Assembly: GCA_038230735.1 (NCBI GenBank)
Contig: JBBRMR010000004.1
Location: 1-64,000 of the forward strand
DNA length: 64,000 nucleotides
Reading direction: 5' to 3'
Origin: Arcicella sp038230735
GTDB lineage: Bacteria; Bacteroidota; Bacteroidia; Cytophagales; Spirosomataceae
In this document: in pieces, positions 44,196 through 52,480 of the stretch
Position numbering within the stretch: position 1 is the first letter of the stretch
How the letters are laid out: the number at the start of each line of letters is the position of its first letter
The notes under the pieces: model-generated
The model's input: the letters and a program-made list of their open reading frames with translations, nothing else
Told to the model about the DNA's origin: nothing
Databases searched by the model: none
Translations under genes and position numbers: made by a program

Positions 44196-44329
44196 ATACC
44201 CTTATTTAGATTTATTCAAAACAAACACAAAATAACAAAGAGTTTCGTTGAAATAAACTATTCTTAGTGAAAACTTTTTGCTTCTTCAAAATATTAGTTT
44301 TTATACATACTTGCGGTTTGTTTGTGTCG

Positions 44330-44337
44330 TAACTTTG
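44330..44337 (+). promoter_or_regulatory. -7 promoter box of the ccm operon
   Basis: TAACTTTG matches TAnnTTTG, with TTG at 44311-44313 about 16 bases upstream. The transcript would include the GACAAGGC element in its leader. Confidence 0.58.
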
Positions 44338-44365
44338 TGGATGGATTTAAAAGAGTTCTGTTTGT

Positions 44366-44448
44366 GTAGAGACAAGGCACTGCCTTATCCAAGATTTGAC
44401 CAATAATTATTTATCCACCGATTAGACAAGGCAGTTCCTCGTCTCTAC
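44366..44448. repeat. GACAAGGC-family paired arms in the ccm leader
   Basis: Arm 1 (44366-44386, GTAGAGACAAGGCACTGCC...) and arm 2 (44428-44448) are reverse complements at 19 of 21 positions, spacer 41 bp. Each arm is itself partly palindromic. It ends 14 bp before the ccmB start. Confidence 0.85.
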
Positions 44449-44462
44449 ATGATGACAATAAA

Positions 44463-45131
44463 TTGATGCTCAAAGAAATTAAAGCTCTGATTGATAAAGA
44501 GATACGACTGGAATTACGACAAAAATATGCCTTGAACGGCATGATATTGTATGTCGTCAGTACGGTTTATGTGTGTTATTTGTCGTTTCGATTGAAGTCA
44601 AATCAGATTGATAAAGTTACGTGGAATACGCTTTTTTGGATTATACTTTTGTTTACCGCAACGAATGCCATCGCCAAAAGTTTTACCCAAGAACGTTTTG
44701 GAAGGCTTCTGTACTATTACACTTTGGCGAATCCAGTAGCAATAATTATCTCTAAAATTTTGTATAATACTTTGTTAATGTTGGTGTTAGCGTTAGTAGG
44801 TTTTGGCGTATATGCAGTGGTAATGGGTAATCCAGTGGGTGATATTGGAATGTATTTAATAAGTATTATTTTGGGGGCAATTGGTTTTGCCAGTAGCCTC
44901 ACAATGGTGGCAGGAATAGCTTCAAAGGGAGAAAATAATGCCACTTTGATGGCGATTTTAAGTTTTCCCATTATCATTCCAATGTTGATAATGCTTTTGA
45001 AAATTTCCAAAAATGCCTTAGATGGTTTGGATAGGGGTAGTAGTTTAGATGAAATTTTGACCTTACTGGCAATTGATGCCATTGTCTTGGTTTTGAGTGT
45101 GATATTGTTTCCTTATTTATGGAGGAGTTAA
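44463..45131 (+). CDS. ccmB: Haem exporter protein CcmB
   Basis: A 222-residue inner-membrane protein with six helices, part of the CcmABCD complex that releases holo-CcmE. The start (EIKALIDKEIRLELRQKYALNG) is typical of CcmB, and the internal FTQERFGRLLYYYTLANP (about 74) is conserved. No ccmA gene is in the window. It is first in the operon; its stop overlaps an alternative start of ccmC. Confidence 0.9.
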   Translation: MMLKEIKALIDKEIRLELRQKYALNGMILYVVSTVYVCYLSFRLKSNQIDKVTWNTLFWIILLFTATNAIAKSFTQERFGRLLYYYTLANPVAIIISKILYNTLLMLVLALVGFGVYAVVMGNPVGDIGMYLISIILGAIGFASSLTMVAGIASKGENNATLMAILSFPIIIPMLIMLLKISKNALDGLDRGSSLDEILTLLAIDAIVLVLSVILFPYLWRS

Positions 45132-45142
45132 TAAAAAAGAAA

Positions 45143-45805
45143 ATGAAAAATAATTGGTATAAGATATTAGCGGTAGTGGCATTGGCTTACGTAATGGTTT
45201 GGGGCTTTATTGGCGTAATTCCTCGTCAGCCCGTCTTGCATGAAACCGCTCGTAATCTGTATTTCCACGTACCGATGTGGTTTTCGATGTTCGCTATGTT
45301 AGGAATGTCGGTGTGGAATTCGGTTCAATACCTCCGTAATCCATTACTGGACTTAGATACAAAAGCCGCTGAATATGCCAATACGGGCATTTTATTCGGA
45401 ATCGTAGGTATTTTAACGGGCAGTATTTGGGCAAGATATACGTGGGGAGATTGGTGGACGAGTGATGTCAAACTCAACGGGGCTGCCATCGGATTATTGA
45501 TTTATTTTGCCTACATAATTCTGCGAGGTTCATTCAGGGATGAACAGCAAAGAGCCAGAATATCGGCAATCTACAACATTTTTGCCGTGGCATTATTGAT
45601 TCCATTATTGATAATTCTTCCAAGAATGACTGATTCTTTGCACCCAGGGAGTGGCGGAAATCCAGGCTTCAAACCCATGGATACTGAACATACCATGCGA
45701 ATCGTTTTTTATCCAGCCTGTATTGGTTGGATTTGCTTAGGTTTTTGGATTACCGATTTGAAATTAAGATTCAGAAAAATTGAACAACGTTTTCAAAATA
45801 TTTAG
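45143..45805 (+). CDS. ccmC: Haem-handling protein CcmC
   Basis: A 220-residue inner-membrane protein with six helices and the tryptophan-rich haem-binding segment TWGDWWTSDVKLNG (about 104). The conserved His residues are in NLYFHVPMW (about 46) and DTEHTMRIVFYP (about 180). It loads haem on CcmE. ATG 45143 was chosen, 11 bp after ccmB; ATG 45119 would add eight residues inside the ccmB end. Confidence 0.92.
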   Translation: MKNNWYKILAVVALAYVMVWGFIGVIPRQPVLHETARNLYFHVPMWFSMFAMLGMSVWNSVQYLRNPLLDLDTKAAEYANTGILFGIVGILTGSIWARYTWGDWWTSDVKLNGAAIGLLIYFAYIILRGSFRDEQQRARISAIYNIFAVALLIPLLIILPRMTDSLHPGSGGNPGFKPMDTEHTMRIVFYPACIGWICLGFWITDLKLRFRKIEQRFQNI

Positions 45806-45809
45806 GTTA

Positions 45810-46104
45810 TGGAGAACTTGAAAGTATATGTAAATCAAAGCGTAGATGGCTATGCTTTTACGTTGTTACCCTCTCAAATCAGAACGATTAAGGGCGTTTT
45901 TGGCGATGCAGCAAATCCTGCTAAACAAATCATGGTGGATTATGATTTAAAAAGTGGTTTGAAAAATTCTATGGAAAATTAGAACGCTTCATCTTACCAG
46001 CTTTGATTGGTTTAGACAATCAGGAAGATATGAAAAAGATTCAGGGAATTGATTTTATAGATCCTTACACTGACAAAATAATAGATACATTAAAGACCAA
46101 TGAT
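45810..46104 (+). pseudogene. Frameshifted small gene in the ccm operon
   Basis: The first frame encodes MENLKVYVNQSVDGYAFTLL and continues to VDYDL (about codon 48), then runs out of frame to a TAG at 45981. Shifting frame at the A5 run near 45950 continues with KKWFEKFYGKLERFILPALI and ends DKIIDTLKTND at a TAA. The two parts read as one protein of about 97 residues. A single-base loss in the A run would explain this; a programmed shift or sequencing error is also possible. It overlaps the next frame by 5 bp. I do not recognise the family; it may be the partner of the nuclease-like gene. Confidence 0.62.
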
Positions 46105-46572
46105 TAAAAATAATTATCATCTATATTTTGGTAAAGCTGGGCAATTGGTTGTAATGTCAGAGTTTTTATTGAGAGGCTGGAATGTAGCAATTCCCGAAGT
46201 TGATGAGGGCGATGACATTTTTGTGGTACAATATGAAACCAGCAAATTAATGCGTATTCAAGTGAAGGCATTGAATTTAAAAGTTCAAAGAAATAGTAAA
46301 GTAGCCCAATTCAATATTTCCTCGAAACAACTTTTTGGTATACCCAAAAACTTTCATTACATTTTGTTTCCAGAAATGGGAATTCATGGGAGAGTTTGTT
46401 GATAATTAATCAGTTGGACTTACTGGATTTGTATAAAAATGAGTCATTAGGCTCTGTACATAAAGATAATCTTACACTACGACTTATTTTTAAAAACGGA
46501 AAAGTAACCAATAAGAAAATCGACCTAACAGAATACCAAAACAATTTTGAAGACTTTATCATTGAAACATAA
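46100..46572 (+). pseudogene. Frameshifted PD-(D/E)XK nuclease-like gene
   Basis: Frame 1 (from ATG 46100) encodes LYFGKAGQLVVMSEFLLRGW, then EVDEGDDIFVV and a RIQVKAL strand, the Asp...QxK layout of a PD-(D/E)XK core (Glu in SEFLL, Asp in GDD, Lys in QVK). It stops at TGA 46400. In another frame the sequence continues as ESLLIINQLDLLDLYKN and FEDFIIET to a TAA at 46572. The break lies near GGGAGAG (about 46389). So the protein is split into about 97 and 58 residues. It is the second broken gene in a row and probably the nuclease of an invading two-gene unit. Confidence 0.6.
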
Positions 46573-46573
46573 A

Positions 46574-46783
46574 ATGAAAAAACTATTTTCCCTAATCAAA
46601 TTGTTATTCATCTCAGCGAGTCTTTTCGCCCAAGATAATGCCGCCAACGAACCCGAAATGGCTGATAAACTTAATGCCGATGGCAAAATTTATGTAGTTG
46701 TGGCGGTGGTTGCAACCATTTTTACAGGAATTATTGTTTACTTAATAAATCTTGATAGAAGATTAGCTAAATTAGAAAAATGA
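46574..46783 (+). CDS. CcmD-like small membrane protein
   Basis: A 69-residue protein with a signal-like N-terminus (MKKLFSLIKLLFISASLFAQ) and one transmembrane helix (YVVVAVVATIFTGIIVYLIN, about 42-61) followed by a short basic tail DRRLAKLEK. Size, topology and position fit CcmD, which holds CcmE in the release complex. The similarity is mostly positional. Its stop overlaps the ccmE start (ATGA). Confidence 0.72.
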   Translation: MKKLFSLIKLLFISASLFAQDNAANEPEMADKLNADGKIYVVVAVVATIFTGIIVYLINLDRRLAKLEK

Positions 46784-47220
46784 AAAGAACACACATTTTC
46801 GGACTCATCGTGATTGCCATTGCAGTCGCAATTCTTGTTTCAACGGGTACAGAAGCAAGCACATATACGGACTTTACCGTGGCTGAAAACATGGCAAAAG
46901 ACGGCGATGCCAACCAAGTTCACGTAGTGGGCAAATTAAAAAAAGATGCTACGGGCGAAATCATGGACTTGATTTATAATCCTGCCATTGATGCCAATCA
47001 CTTAGAATTTACTTTGACTGATAACAAAGGGCGTTCACAAAAAGTAGTATATAATGCTCCCAAGCCACAAGATCTGGGCAAAGCCGAGCAAATCGTTATC
47101 ATCGGCAGTATGAAAGGTGATGTTTTCAAATGTGATAAAATCCTCTTGAAATGCCCTTCAAAATATCAGGATGGTAAGGCTGATTTTAAGGAAGTGGAGA
47201 AACCTGCGAAGCAATCGTAG
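46780..47220 (+). CDS. ccmE: Haem chaperone CcmE, cysteine variant
   Basis: A 146-residue periplasmic haem chaperone with an N-terminal anchor (about 5-22) and an OB-fold beta-barrel. The haem-attachment site reads LLKCPSKYQD (Cys near 128): CxxxY instead of the proteobacterial HxxxY. Cys variants of CcmE are known in archaea and some Desulfovibrio (the I* system) and go with the absence of CcmH; none is seen here. The Tyr haem ligand is kept. Confidence 0.93.
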   Translation: MKRTHIFGLIVIAIAVAILVSTGTEASTYTDFTVAENMAKDGDANQVHVVGKLKKDATGEIMDLIYNPAIDANHLEFTLTDNKGRSQKVVYNAPKPQDLGKAEQIVIIGSMKGDVFKCDKILLKCPSKYQDGKADFKEVEKPAKQS

Positions 47221-47250
47221 CTAATTTTCAAATCGTTAAATTATAAAGAT

Positions 47251-47466
47251 ATGAGCTTAGCCGAATTAAAACTTGAATTGTATCGTCAGATTGATACACT
47301 CAATGAAAATGAACTACTTAAACTCAATAATGTAGTTCAAACCCTTACCCATCCAGAAAATGAGGTAAAGAAAACTCGTGGAATAATTGGAAGTATTCCC
47401 AATCTTGTTGTTTATATGTCAGATGATTTTGACGAACCTTTGGAAGATTTTAAGGATTATATGTAA
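47251..47466 (+). CDS. Antitoxin of a PIN toxin module
   Basis: A 71-residue protein: MSLAELKLELYRQIDTLNEN forms an N-terminal helix and the acidic C-terminus (SDDFDEPLEDFKDYM) is the usual toxin-binding tail of small antitoxins (DUF2281-like). It ends exactly before the start of the PIN gene. It lies within the ccm operon between ccmE and ccmF. Confidence 0.82.
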   Translation: MSLAELKLELYRQIDTLNENELLKLNNVVQTLTHPENEVKKTRGIIGSIPNLVVYMSDDFDEPLEDFKDYM

Positions 47467-47856
47467 ATGAAAAATAGATATTTAGTGGATACCCATACTT
47501 TAATTTGGTCGTTTGAGAATAATAAAAAATTGCCTCAAACAACAAAAAATATTATTGATGATACCAATAATGATATTTTTGTGAGTATTGCCAGTTTATG
47601 GGAAATGGCTATCAAAATAAGCATTGGAAAATTAGATTTATCCGTTAGTTTGACCCAATTAACTAAAGATGTTGCTCTAAAAAATATTCAAATCTTACCT
47701 GTTAATTCTTCACACGTTTTGAAAGTAGAAAATCTCCCTTTTCACCACAAAGACCCATTCGACAGAATTATTATTGCTCAAAGTTTAACTGAAAATATTA
47801 CACTCATCAGCGTAGATGGTGTTTTTGACAGTTATGGAATAAAACGATTATTTTGA
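47467..47856 (+). CDS. PIN domain toxin (VapC-like ribonuclease)
   Basis: A 129-residue PIN nuclease. Acidic metal residues are visible in LVDTHTLIW (Asp 8), SIASLWEMAIK (Glu about 46), DPFDRIIIAQ (Asp about 97, 100) and ISVDGVF (Asp about 117). Such enzymes cut RNA when the antitoxin is lost. The gene follows the antitoxin with no gap. It is an insertion into the ccm operon, 65 bp before ccmF. Confidence 0.92.
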   Translation: MKNRYLVDTHTLIWSFENNKKLPQTTKNIIDDTNNDIFVSIASLWEMAIKISIGKLDLSVSLTQLTKDVALKNIQILPVNSSHVLKVENLPFHHKDPFDRIIIAQSLTENITLISVDGVFDSYGIKRLF

Positions 47857-47866
47857 GTATGGAATG

Positions 47867-47894
47867 AAGGTGATTTTAATTGAATAATCACCTT
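47867..47894. repeat. Short inverted repeat between the PIN gene and ccmF
   Basis: AAGGTGATT (47867-47875) and AATCACCTT (47886-47894) are perfect complements with a 10-bp spacer, followed by another TAATCACCC word. It may be a diverged small member of the inverted-arm elements or a pause hairpin. Confidence 0.5.
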
Positions 47895-47921
47895 TCACTA
47901 ATCACCCAATATCTAAAAAAA

Positions 47922-50495
47922 ATGCTTCATACAACCATTGGAAATTTTGGTCATTTCTTCATCATCTTGTCGTTTGTGGCATCGGTGGTGGCTACTTTTG
48001 GCTATTTCAAATCTGTTCAAACCACTGATTTATCCCAACAAGAATCTTGGAAACGCTTTTCTCGATTTGCCTTCTATACGCACGGAGTGGCGGTTTTGGG
48101 GATAATTACGATACTTTTTTCGATAATTTACAATCATTATTTCGAGTATCATTACGCATGGTCGCACTCGTCTAAGGCTTTGCCTGTGCAGTATATCATT
48201 TCCTGTTTTTGGGAAGGGCAAGAAGGCAGTTTCCTTTTGTGGATATTTTGGCACGCTGTTTTGGGTGTAATCCTCATCAATACCAATAAACACTGGGAAG
48301 CCCCCGTGATGGCAATTTTTGCTGCCGTTCAGACTTTCCTTTGTTCGATGATTTTGGGCGTAGTTTTGCCCGTCATTGACCTAAAAATCGGTTCATCGCC
48401 TTTTTTATTGATGAGAGAAGCCATGCCCGATTTACCAGTTTGGGCAATGAACTCCAATTTTATCGCCGAGGATGGTCGTGGTTTGAATCCTTTGCTTCAA
48501 AATTATTGGATGGTAATTCACCCACCGACCTTGTTCTTGGGTTTTGCCACAACCTTGATTCCCTTCGCTTATGCCATGGCGGGGCTTTGGCGAAAAGAAT
48601 ATAGTCAGTGGATTCGTCCAGCCTTGCCTTGGGCTTTGGTGTCGGGTTTGGTTTTGGGCGTGGGTATCATCATGGGTGGCTATTGGGCGTATGAAACCCT
48701 CAATTTTGGCGGATATTGGAATTGGGATCCCGTTGAAAATGCTTCGTTTGTGCCGTGGTTGGTGTTGGTGGCATCGTATCACTGCATGATTATTTACAAA
48801 AATAGTCAGACCGCCCTTCGTACTTCTTTTATTTTGATTGTCGCTACTTTTATCTTGGTTTTATATTCTACTTTTTTGAACAGAAGTGGCGTTTTGGGTG
48901 ATGCCTCGGTGCATTCATTTACCGATTTAGGGCTTTCGGGACAGCTACTAATTTACCTATTTTTTTTCTTAATCGGGGCAATTGTTTTATTAACTTTAAG
49001 ATGGAAAGAAATTCCAACGGATGAAAAAGAAGTTTCCACATATAGCCGTGAATTTTGGATTTTTTTGGGTGCAACAACCCTCTGTTTAGCTGGCTTTCAG
49101 ATAATCTCTGTTACATCTTTACCCGTGTATAATAAAATTGTAGAAGGACTTGGTTTTGTGTCAAAATTGGCTCCTCCTGCCGATGCTCCTACTTATTACT
49201 CTAAGTTTCAACTATGGTTTGGCGTTGGGATTGCTGTTTTTTCAGGGATTGGGCAATCAATTTGGTGGAAAAAAATTAAGCCAGAAAATTTCCTTAGATT
49301 CTTTTTAACGCCCCTTTTAATAGCGTTGGTTTTAACATTTGTGATAATTTATTTCACGATGAAATCGCAAGTGGGCGACTTTTTTGCTTCACCAACGTTC
49401 ATCTTTTTATTATTTGCAGGAATCTTCTCCATCATTACTAACGGCTCAATTTTAGCGGATATTTTCAAGGGAAATTACAAACTTTCGGGCGGGGCAGTTA
49501 CGCACATTGGCGTAGCGATGATGTTATTGGGAATCTTGTTCTCATCGGGATATTCAAAGGTAGTTTCCATCAATAATTCGGGCATGGCGATTTCAAATAC
49601 TGCCAAAGAATTTACGGCTAATGAAGGAAAAGAAAATAAAGAGAACGTTTTGTTGTGGTTGAATACGCCTTTGCAAATGAGTGAATATAGCCTTACCTAC
49701 AAGGGCGTAAGATTGGAAGGGCGTGAGTTGCCAGAGTATCTTCGTCCAAAGCAAGTAGAAATTATTGAGAATGATTTTCATGCCGTTGCTTTGGAGGACA
49801 TTGAACAAGGCGGTAAAAAATATTATTCAAAAGGCGATACACTACCCGTTTTTCCAGAAAATAAATATTACGAAATTGATTTCAGAGATAATGATGGAAG
49901 AGTAACCACGCTTTATCCACGTTTCCAAGTAAATAAAAAAATGGGTAATTCAGTTTCCCCAGCCTTGAAACGTAATTTGGGAAGTGATTTATATTCTTAT
50001 GTAGCCCTCGCACCCGACTTGGACGAAAGGGTTTGGAGTAAAACCGAAAACTTTACGGTTGCCATAAAAGATACTTTTTTCTTGAACGATTATGTAGCAG
50101 TTTTGGACAATGTAAAGCGGGTTGAAGCCTTTGAGGGAAAGCCAATGGCAGCGGGAGATGCCGCTGTTGAAGCCACCATAAAGGTGATGGGTAAGGATTT
50201 TATTGAATATCAAGTGAAGCCAGTTTTCGTAATTCGTGGAGGAATGATTGCTATGCCACCCGTTGAAACTGACGAAGTGGGTGTGAGGGCAAAGTTTACC
50301 AATATCGACCCAAAAACGGGTAAATTTAGTTTCGCCATTAACACTACGCAAAGAGATTATGTAGTATTAAAAGCCATTAAAAAGCCCTTAATCAATCTTT
50401 TGTGGATTGGAACTTTTGTATTGATAATTGGTTTCATCATGGCAATTATCAGACGCTATCGTGAATTTAGACTAATGAGAGATAAGGGTTTTTGA
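47922..50495 (+). CDS. ccmF: Cytochrome c haem lyase subunit CcmF
   Basis: An 857-residue inner-membrane protein with about fifteen helices that transfers haem from CcmE to apocytochromes. The WWD segment GYWNWDPVENASFVPWLV (about 262-279) and conserved His sites in YHYAWSHSS (about 76), VIHPPTLF (about 197) and ALTHIG-like VTHIGVAM (about 526) are intact. A periplasmic soluble region spans about 560-820. ATG 47922 was chosen over an upstream TTG. Confidence 0.94.
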   Translation: MLHTTIGNFGHFFIILSFVASVVATFGYFKSVQTTDLSQQESWKRFSRFAFYTHGVAVLGIITILFSIIYNHYFEYHYAWSHSSKALPVQYIISCFWEGQEGSFLLWIFWHAVLGVILINTNKHWEAPVMAIFAAVQTFLCSMILGVVLPVIDLKIGSSPFLLMREAMPDLPVWAMNSNFIAEDGRGLNPLLQNYWMVIHPPTLFLGFATTLIPFAYAMAGLWRKEYSQWIRPALPWALVSGLVLGVGIIMGGYWAYETLNFGGYWNWDPVENASFVPWLVLVASYHCMIIYKNSQTALRTSFILIVATFILVLYSTFLNRSGVLGDASVHSFTDLGLSGQLLIYLFFFLIGAIVLLTLRWKEIPTDEKEVSTYSREFWIFLGATTLCLAGFQIISVTSLPVYNKIVEGLGFVSKLAPPADAPTYYSKFQLWFGVGIAVFSGIGQSIWWKKIKPENFLRFFLTPLLIALVLTFVIIYFTMKSQVGDFFASPTFIFLLFAGIFSIITNGSILADIFKGNYKLSGGAVTHIGVAMMLLGILFSSGYSKVVSINNSGMAISNTAKEFTANEGKENKENVLLWLNTPLQMSEYSLTYKGVRLEGRELPEYLRPKQVEIIENDFHAVALEDIEQGGKKYYSKGDTLPVFPENKYYEIDFRDNDGRVTTLYPRFQVNKKMGNSVSPALKRNLGSDLYSYVALAPDLDERVWSKTENFTVAIKDTFFLNDYVAVLDNVKRVEAFEGKPMAAGDAAVEATIKVMGKDFIEYQVKPVFVIRGGMIAMPPVETDEVGVRAKFTNIDPKTGKFSFAINTTQRDYVVLKAIKKPLINLLWIGTFVLIIGFIMAIIRRYREFRLMRDKGF

Positions 50496-50515
50496 GATTG
50501 TCTGAGCGACCCTGT

Positions 50516-50625
50516 CTGAATTTGGATTCGTGGGATTGATGGATTAGTAGGATTAAAAAAATTCAAAAAATCCGTCAATCCAACGAATCCAAATTCAGGC
50601 AATTACCCTTCACCGTGTACCGATA
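50516..50625. repeat. Paired inverted arms, GGATTCGT family, plus a GTTCACC half-arm
   Basis: Arm 1 (50516-50545, starts CTGAATTTGGATTCG) and arm 2 (50569-50598) are reverse complements at 28 of 30 positions (one mismatch would be a G-U pair in RNA), with a 23-bp spacer. Directly after comes a half-element TTCACCGTGTACCGATAA (50609-50626), as near 41104-41150, just before the next gene. Confidence 0.82.
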
Positions 50626-50631
50626 AAAGAT

Positions 50632-50922
50632 ATGTCAAAAAAAGAAATACTTCTCCTTTTCGCCGCAGTTGGGTTTTTGGTTATTTGGATATTAGACCTT
50701 CGGGCGGGACTTCCTGCGGGGCTTGAACCCACATTTTGGAATAAGATATTTTATCATTATTCATGGCTAATGTTTTCCGTGGGATGTCTTTTTTATTTCC
50801 AGTATTCCAAACAAATTCGTTTGAAGAAACAGGAAAATGAACAGAAAGATAAACCTTTGGAAACGAATTTGAAGGATGAGAAAAAAGAGCAACGTAAGGC
50901 AATTTTGAAAGGGAAGAAATAG
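50632..50922 (+). CDS. Hypothetical small membrane protein, 96 residues
   Basis: Two hydrophobic helices (about 6-22, LLLFAAVGFLVIWILDL, and about 42-58) and a long basic/acidic C-terminal tail (residues 60-96, Lys/Glu rich). The family is unknown to me. It follows ccmF on the same strand after a repeat element and could serve cytochrome biogenesis; this is only positional. Confidence 0.65.
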   Translation: MSKKEILLLFAAVGFLVIWILDLRAGLPAGLEPTFWNKIFYHYSWLMFSVGCLFYFQYSKQIRLKKQENEQKDKPLETNLKDEKKEQRKAILKGKK

Positions 50923-51087
50923 TCAATTTTTAATGAGAATTCATAACTCTTTTGACAATGTTTATTTAATTCATAAATTTGGTAAAAGCATTGTAATTGT
51001 TATGAATAAATAGAACAGAAAACTCGCCAAGAATTATCGTAAAGGTTATTGAAAACAAATTAATCCTCAATATCCTCTTAACAAAAT

Positions 51088-52392
51088 ATGGACTCCCAAC
51101 AAGCAGTAGGTATCATCGTTTCAATCATTTCATCCGCCTTTTTTTCAGGGGTTGAGATGGCATTTGTTTCTGCCAATAAACTCTATTTTGAACTCCAAGC
51201 CAAACAAGGAGTCATCACGGGGCAAATTATCTCCAAGTATCTCAAAAATCCTTCAAAATTTATTGGTACAATGCTCATCGGCAATACGTTGTCATTGGTG
51301 GCGTATGGTATTTTTATGGAGGGATATTTGCATCATCAAATTGAGCATTTTTTCCCTATATTAAATGGTATTGCAGCGGGTTTAATTGCCTCTCTTATCG
51401 GGACAATTATTATCTTAATGACCTCCGAATTTACACCAAAAAGTATATTTTTACTGAATCCAGACGGCTTTCTGGAGGTTCTTGCCATTCCCATTTTGAT
51501 TATAAATACGATTATGTACCCACTTGTTTGGGGGATTGTGGGATTATCCAAATGGTTCATTAACAACGTGTTACGCTTAGAATATTCCGAAGAACGTCCC
51601 GCTTTTGGCTTAACGGATTTGAATAATTACCTCCAAAATCTGAATCGTAAAGTTTCAACCGAAGACGAGACAGAAGTTGATACCAAAATCTTCAATAACG
51701 CTCTCGAATTTAAACAAGTGAAAGTGCGTGATTGTATGATTCCAAGAACGGAAATCGTGGCAGTGGATATTGAAAACGGGATGGAAGAACTCAAAAGAAT
51801 TTTCGTAGAAAGCAATCATTCACGGGTCCTGGTTTATAAAGATACTATGGAAGATGTGTTGGGATATTGTCATTCCTTATCAATGTTCAAGAAACCCAAA
51901 GAGATTCAAGGTATTCTAACGCCCATCCCGATTGTGCCAGAAGCCATGCCCGCAAAAGATTTATTATTCAAGTTTTCTAAGGAACATAAGTCATTGGCGT
52001 TGGTGGTTGATGAGTTCGGAAGTACGGCAGGATTAGTCAGTATGGAGGACGTAATGGAGCAAATTTTTGGGGATATTGAAGATGAATACGATGATAAAGA
52101 AGACCTGACCGAAAAGCGAATTGATGAAAGAACATACTTACTTTCGGGCAGATTGGAGATTGATTATTTGAATGATAAATACGAATGGAATCTTCCTGAC
52201 GGAGACTATGATACACTTGGTGGGATGATTATAAGTGTGAATGAAGATATTCCAGAAATGAACGAAGTGATTGTATATCAGCCTTTTAGCTTTCAAATTA
52301 TTGATATGACCGATACTAAAATTAATTTAGTGAAGCTAACAATTGTGGGAGAAATTGAACAAAAATCTGATACTTTTTCGATGAAACACTAA
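51088..52392 (+). CDS. CNNM/CorC family membrane protein with CBS domains
   Basis: A 434-residue protein of the HlyC/CorC (UPF0053) type. It begins with a CNNM transmembrane domain (about 4-170, four helices; VEMAFVSANKLYFEL is the conserved start), then a CBS pair (about 205-330, with VRDCMIPRTEIVAV and VVDEFGSTAGLVSMEDV) and the C-terminal CorC domain (about 345-425, ending DTKINLVKLTIV). Family members bind Mg-ATP and handle Mg or Co efflux. Some Bacteroidota members are called GldE; I cannot tell here. Confidence 0.9.
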   Translation: MDSQQAVGIIVSIISSAFFSGVEMAFVSANKLYFELQAKQGVITGQIISKYLKNPSKFIGTMLIGNTLSLVAYGIFMEGYLHHQIEHFFPILNGIAAGLIASLIGTIIILMTSEFTPKSIFLLNPDGFLEVLAIPILIINTIMYPLVWGIVGLSKWFINNVLRLEYSEERPAFGLTDLNNYLQNLNRKVSTEDETEVDTKIFNNALEFKQVKVRDCMIPRTEIVAVDIENGMEELKRIFVESNHSRVLVYKDTMEDVLGYCHSLSMFKKPKEIQGILTPIPIVPEAMPAKDLLFKFSKEHKSLALVVDEFGSTAGLVSMEDVMEQIFGDIEDEYDDKEDLTEKRIDERTYLLSGRLEIDYLNDKYEWNLPDGDYDTLGGMIISVNEDIPEMNEVIVYQPFSFQIIDMTDTKINLVKLTIVGEIEQKSDTFSMKH

Positions 52393-52393
52393 T

Positions 52394-52480
52394 TTCGATG
52401 TTCGTTTTTCGGTGTTCGGGTTTGACGAAAAATGTCAAGTTTAAATCCGAACATCAAACATCGAATCACGAACATCGAAT
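52394..52480. repeat. Paired inverted arms, CGAACATC family, entering a coding end
   Basis: Arm 1 (52394-52423, TTCGATGTTCGTTTTTCGG...) starts 1 bp after the stop codon of the CNNM gene. Arm 2 (52443-52480) repeats ATCGAA/CGAACATC words and encodes the last 12 residues of the isochorismate synthase. The same family appears inside bioF at 56515-56541. Confidence 0.85.

Larger units (their letters stand above)
44147..44462. other. Divergent intergenic region between feoA and ccmB
   Basis: This 316-bp gap holds two repeat elements (44150-44195 and 44366-44448) and the ccm promoter (44330-44337). I saw no Fur-box-like palindrome with confidence. Confidence 0.6.

Noticed and set aside
46389..46402. 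Programmed frameshift joining the two halves of the nuclease-like gene
   Set aside because: No slippery heptamer or downstream stem typical of programmed shifts is evident, and the neighbouring gene is broken too; decay is simpler.
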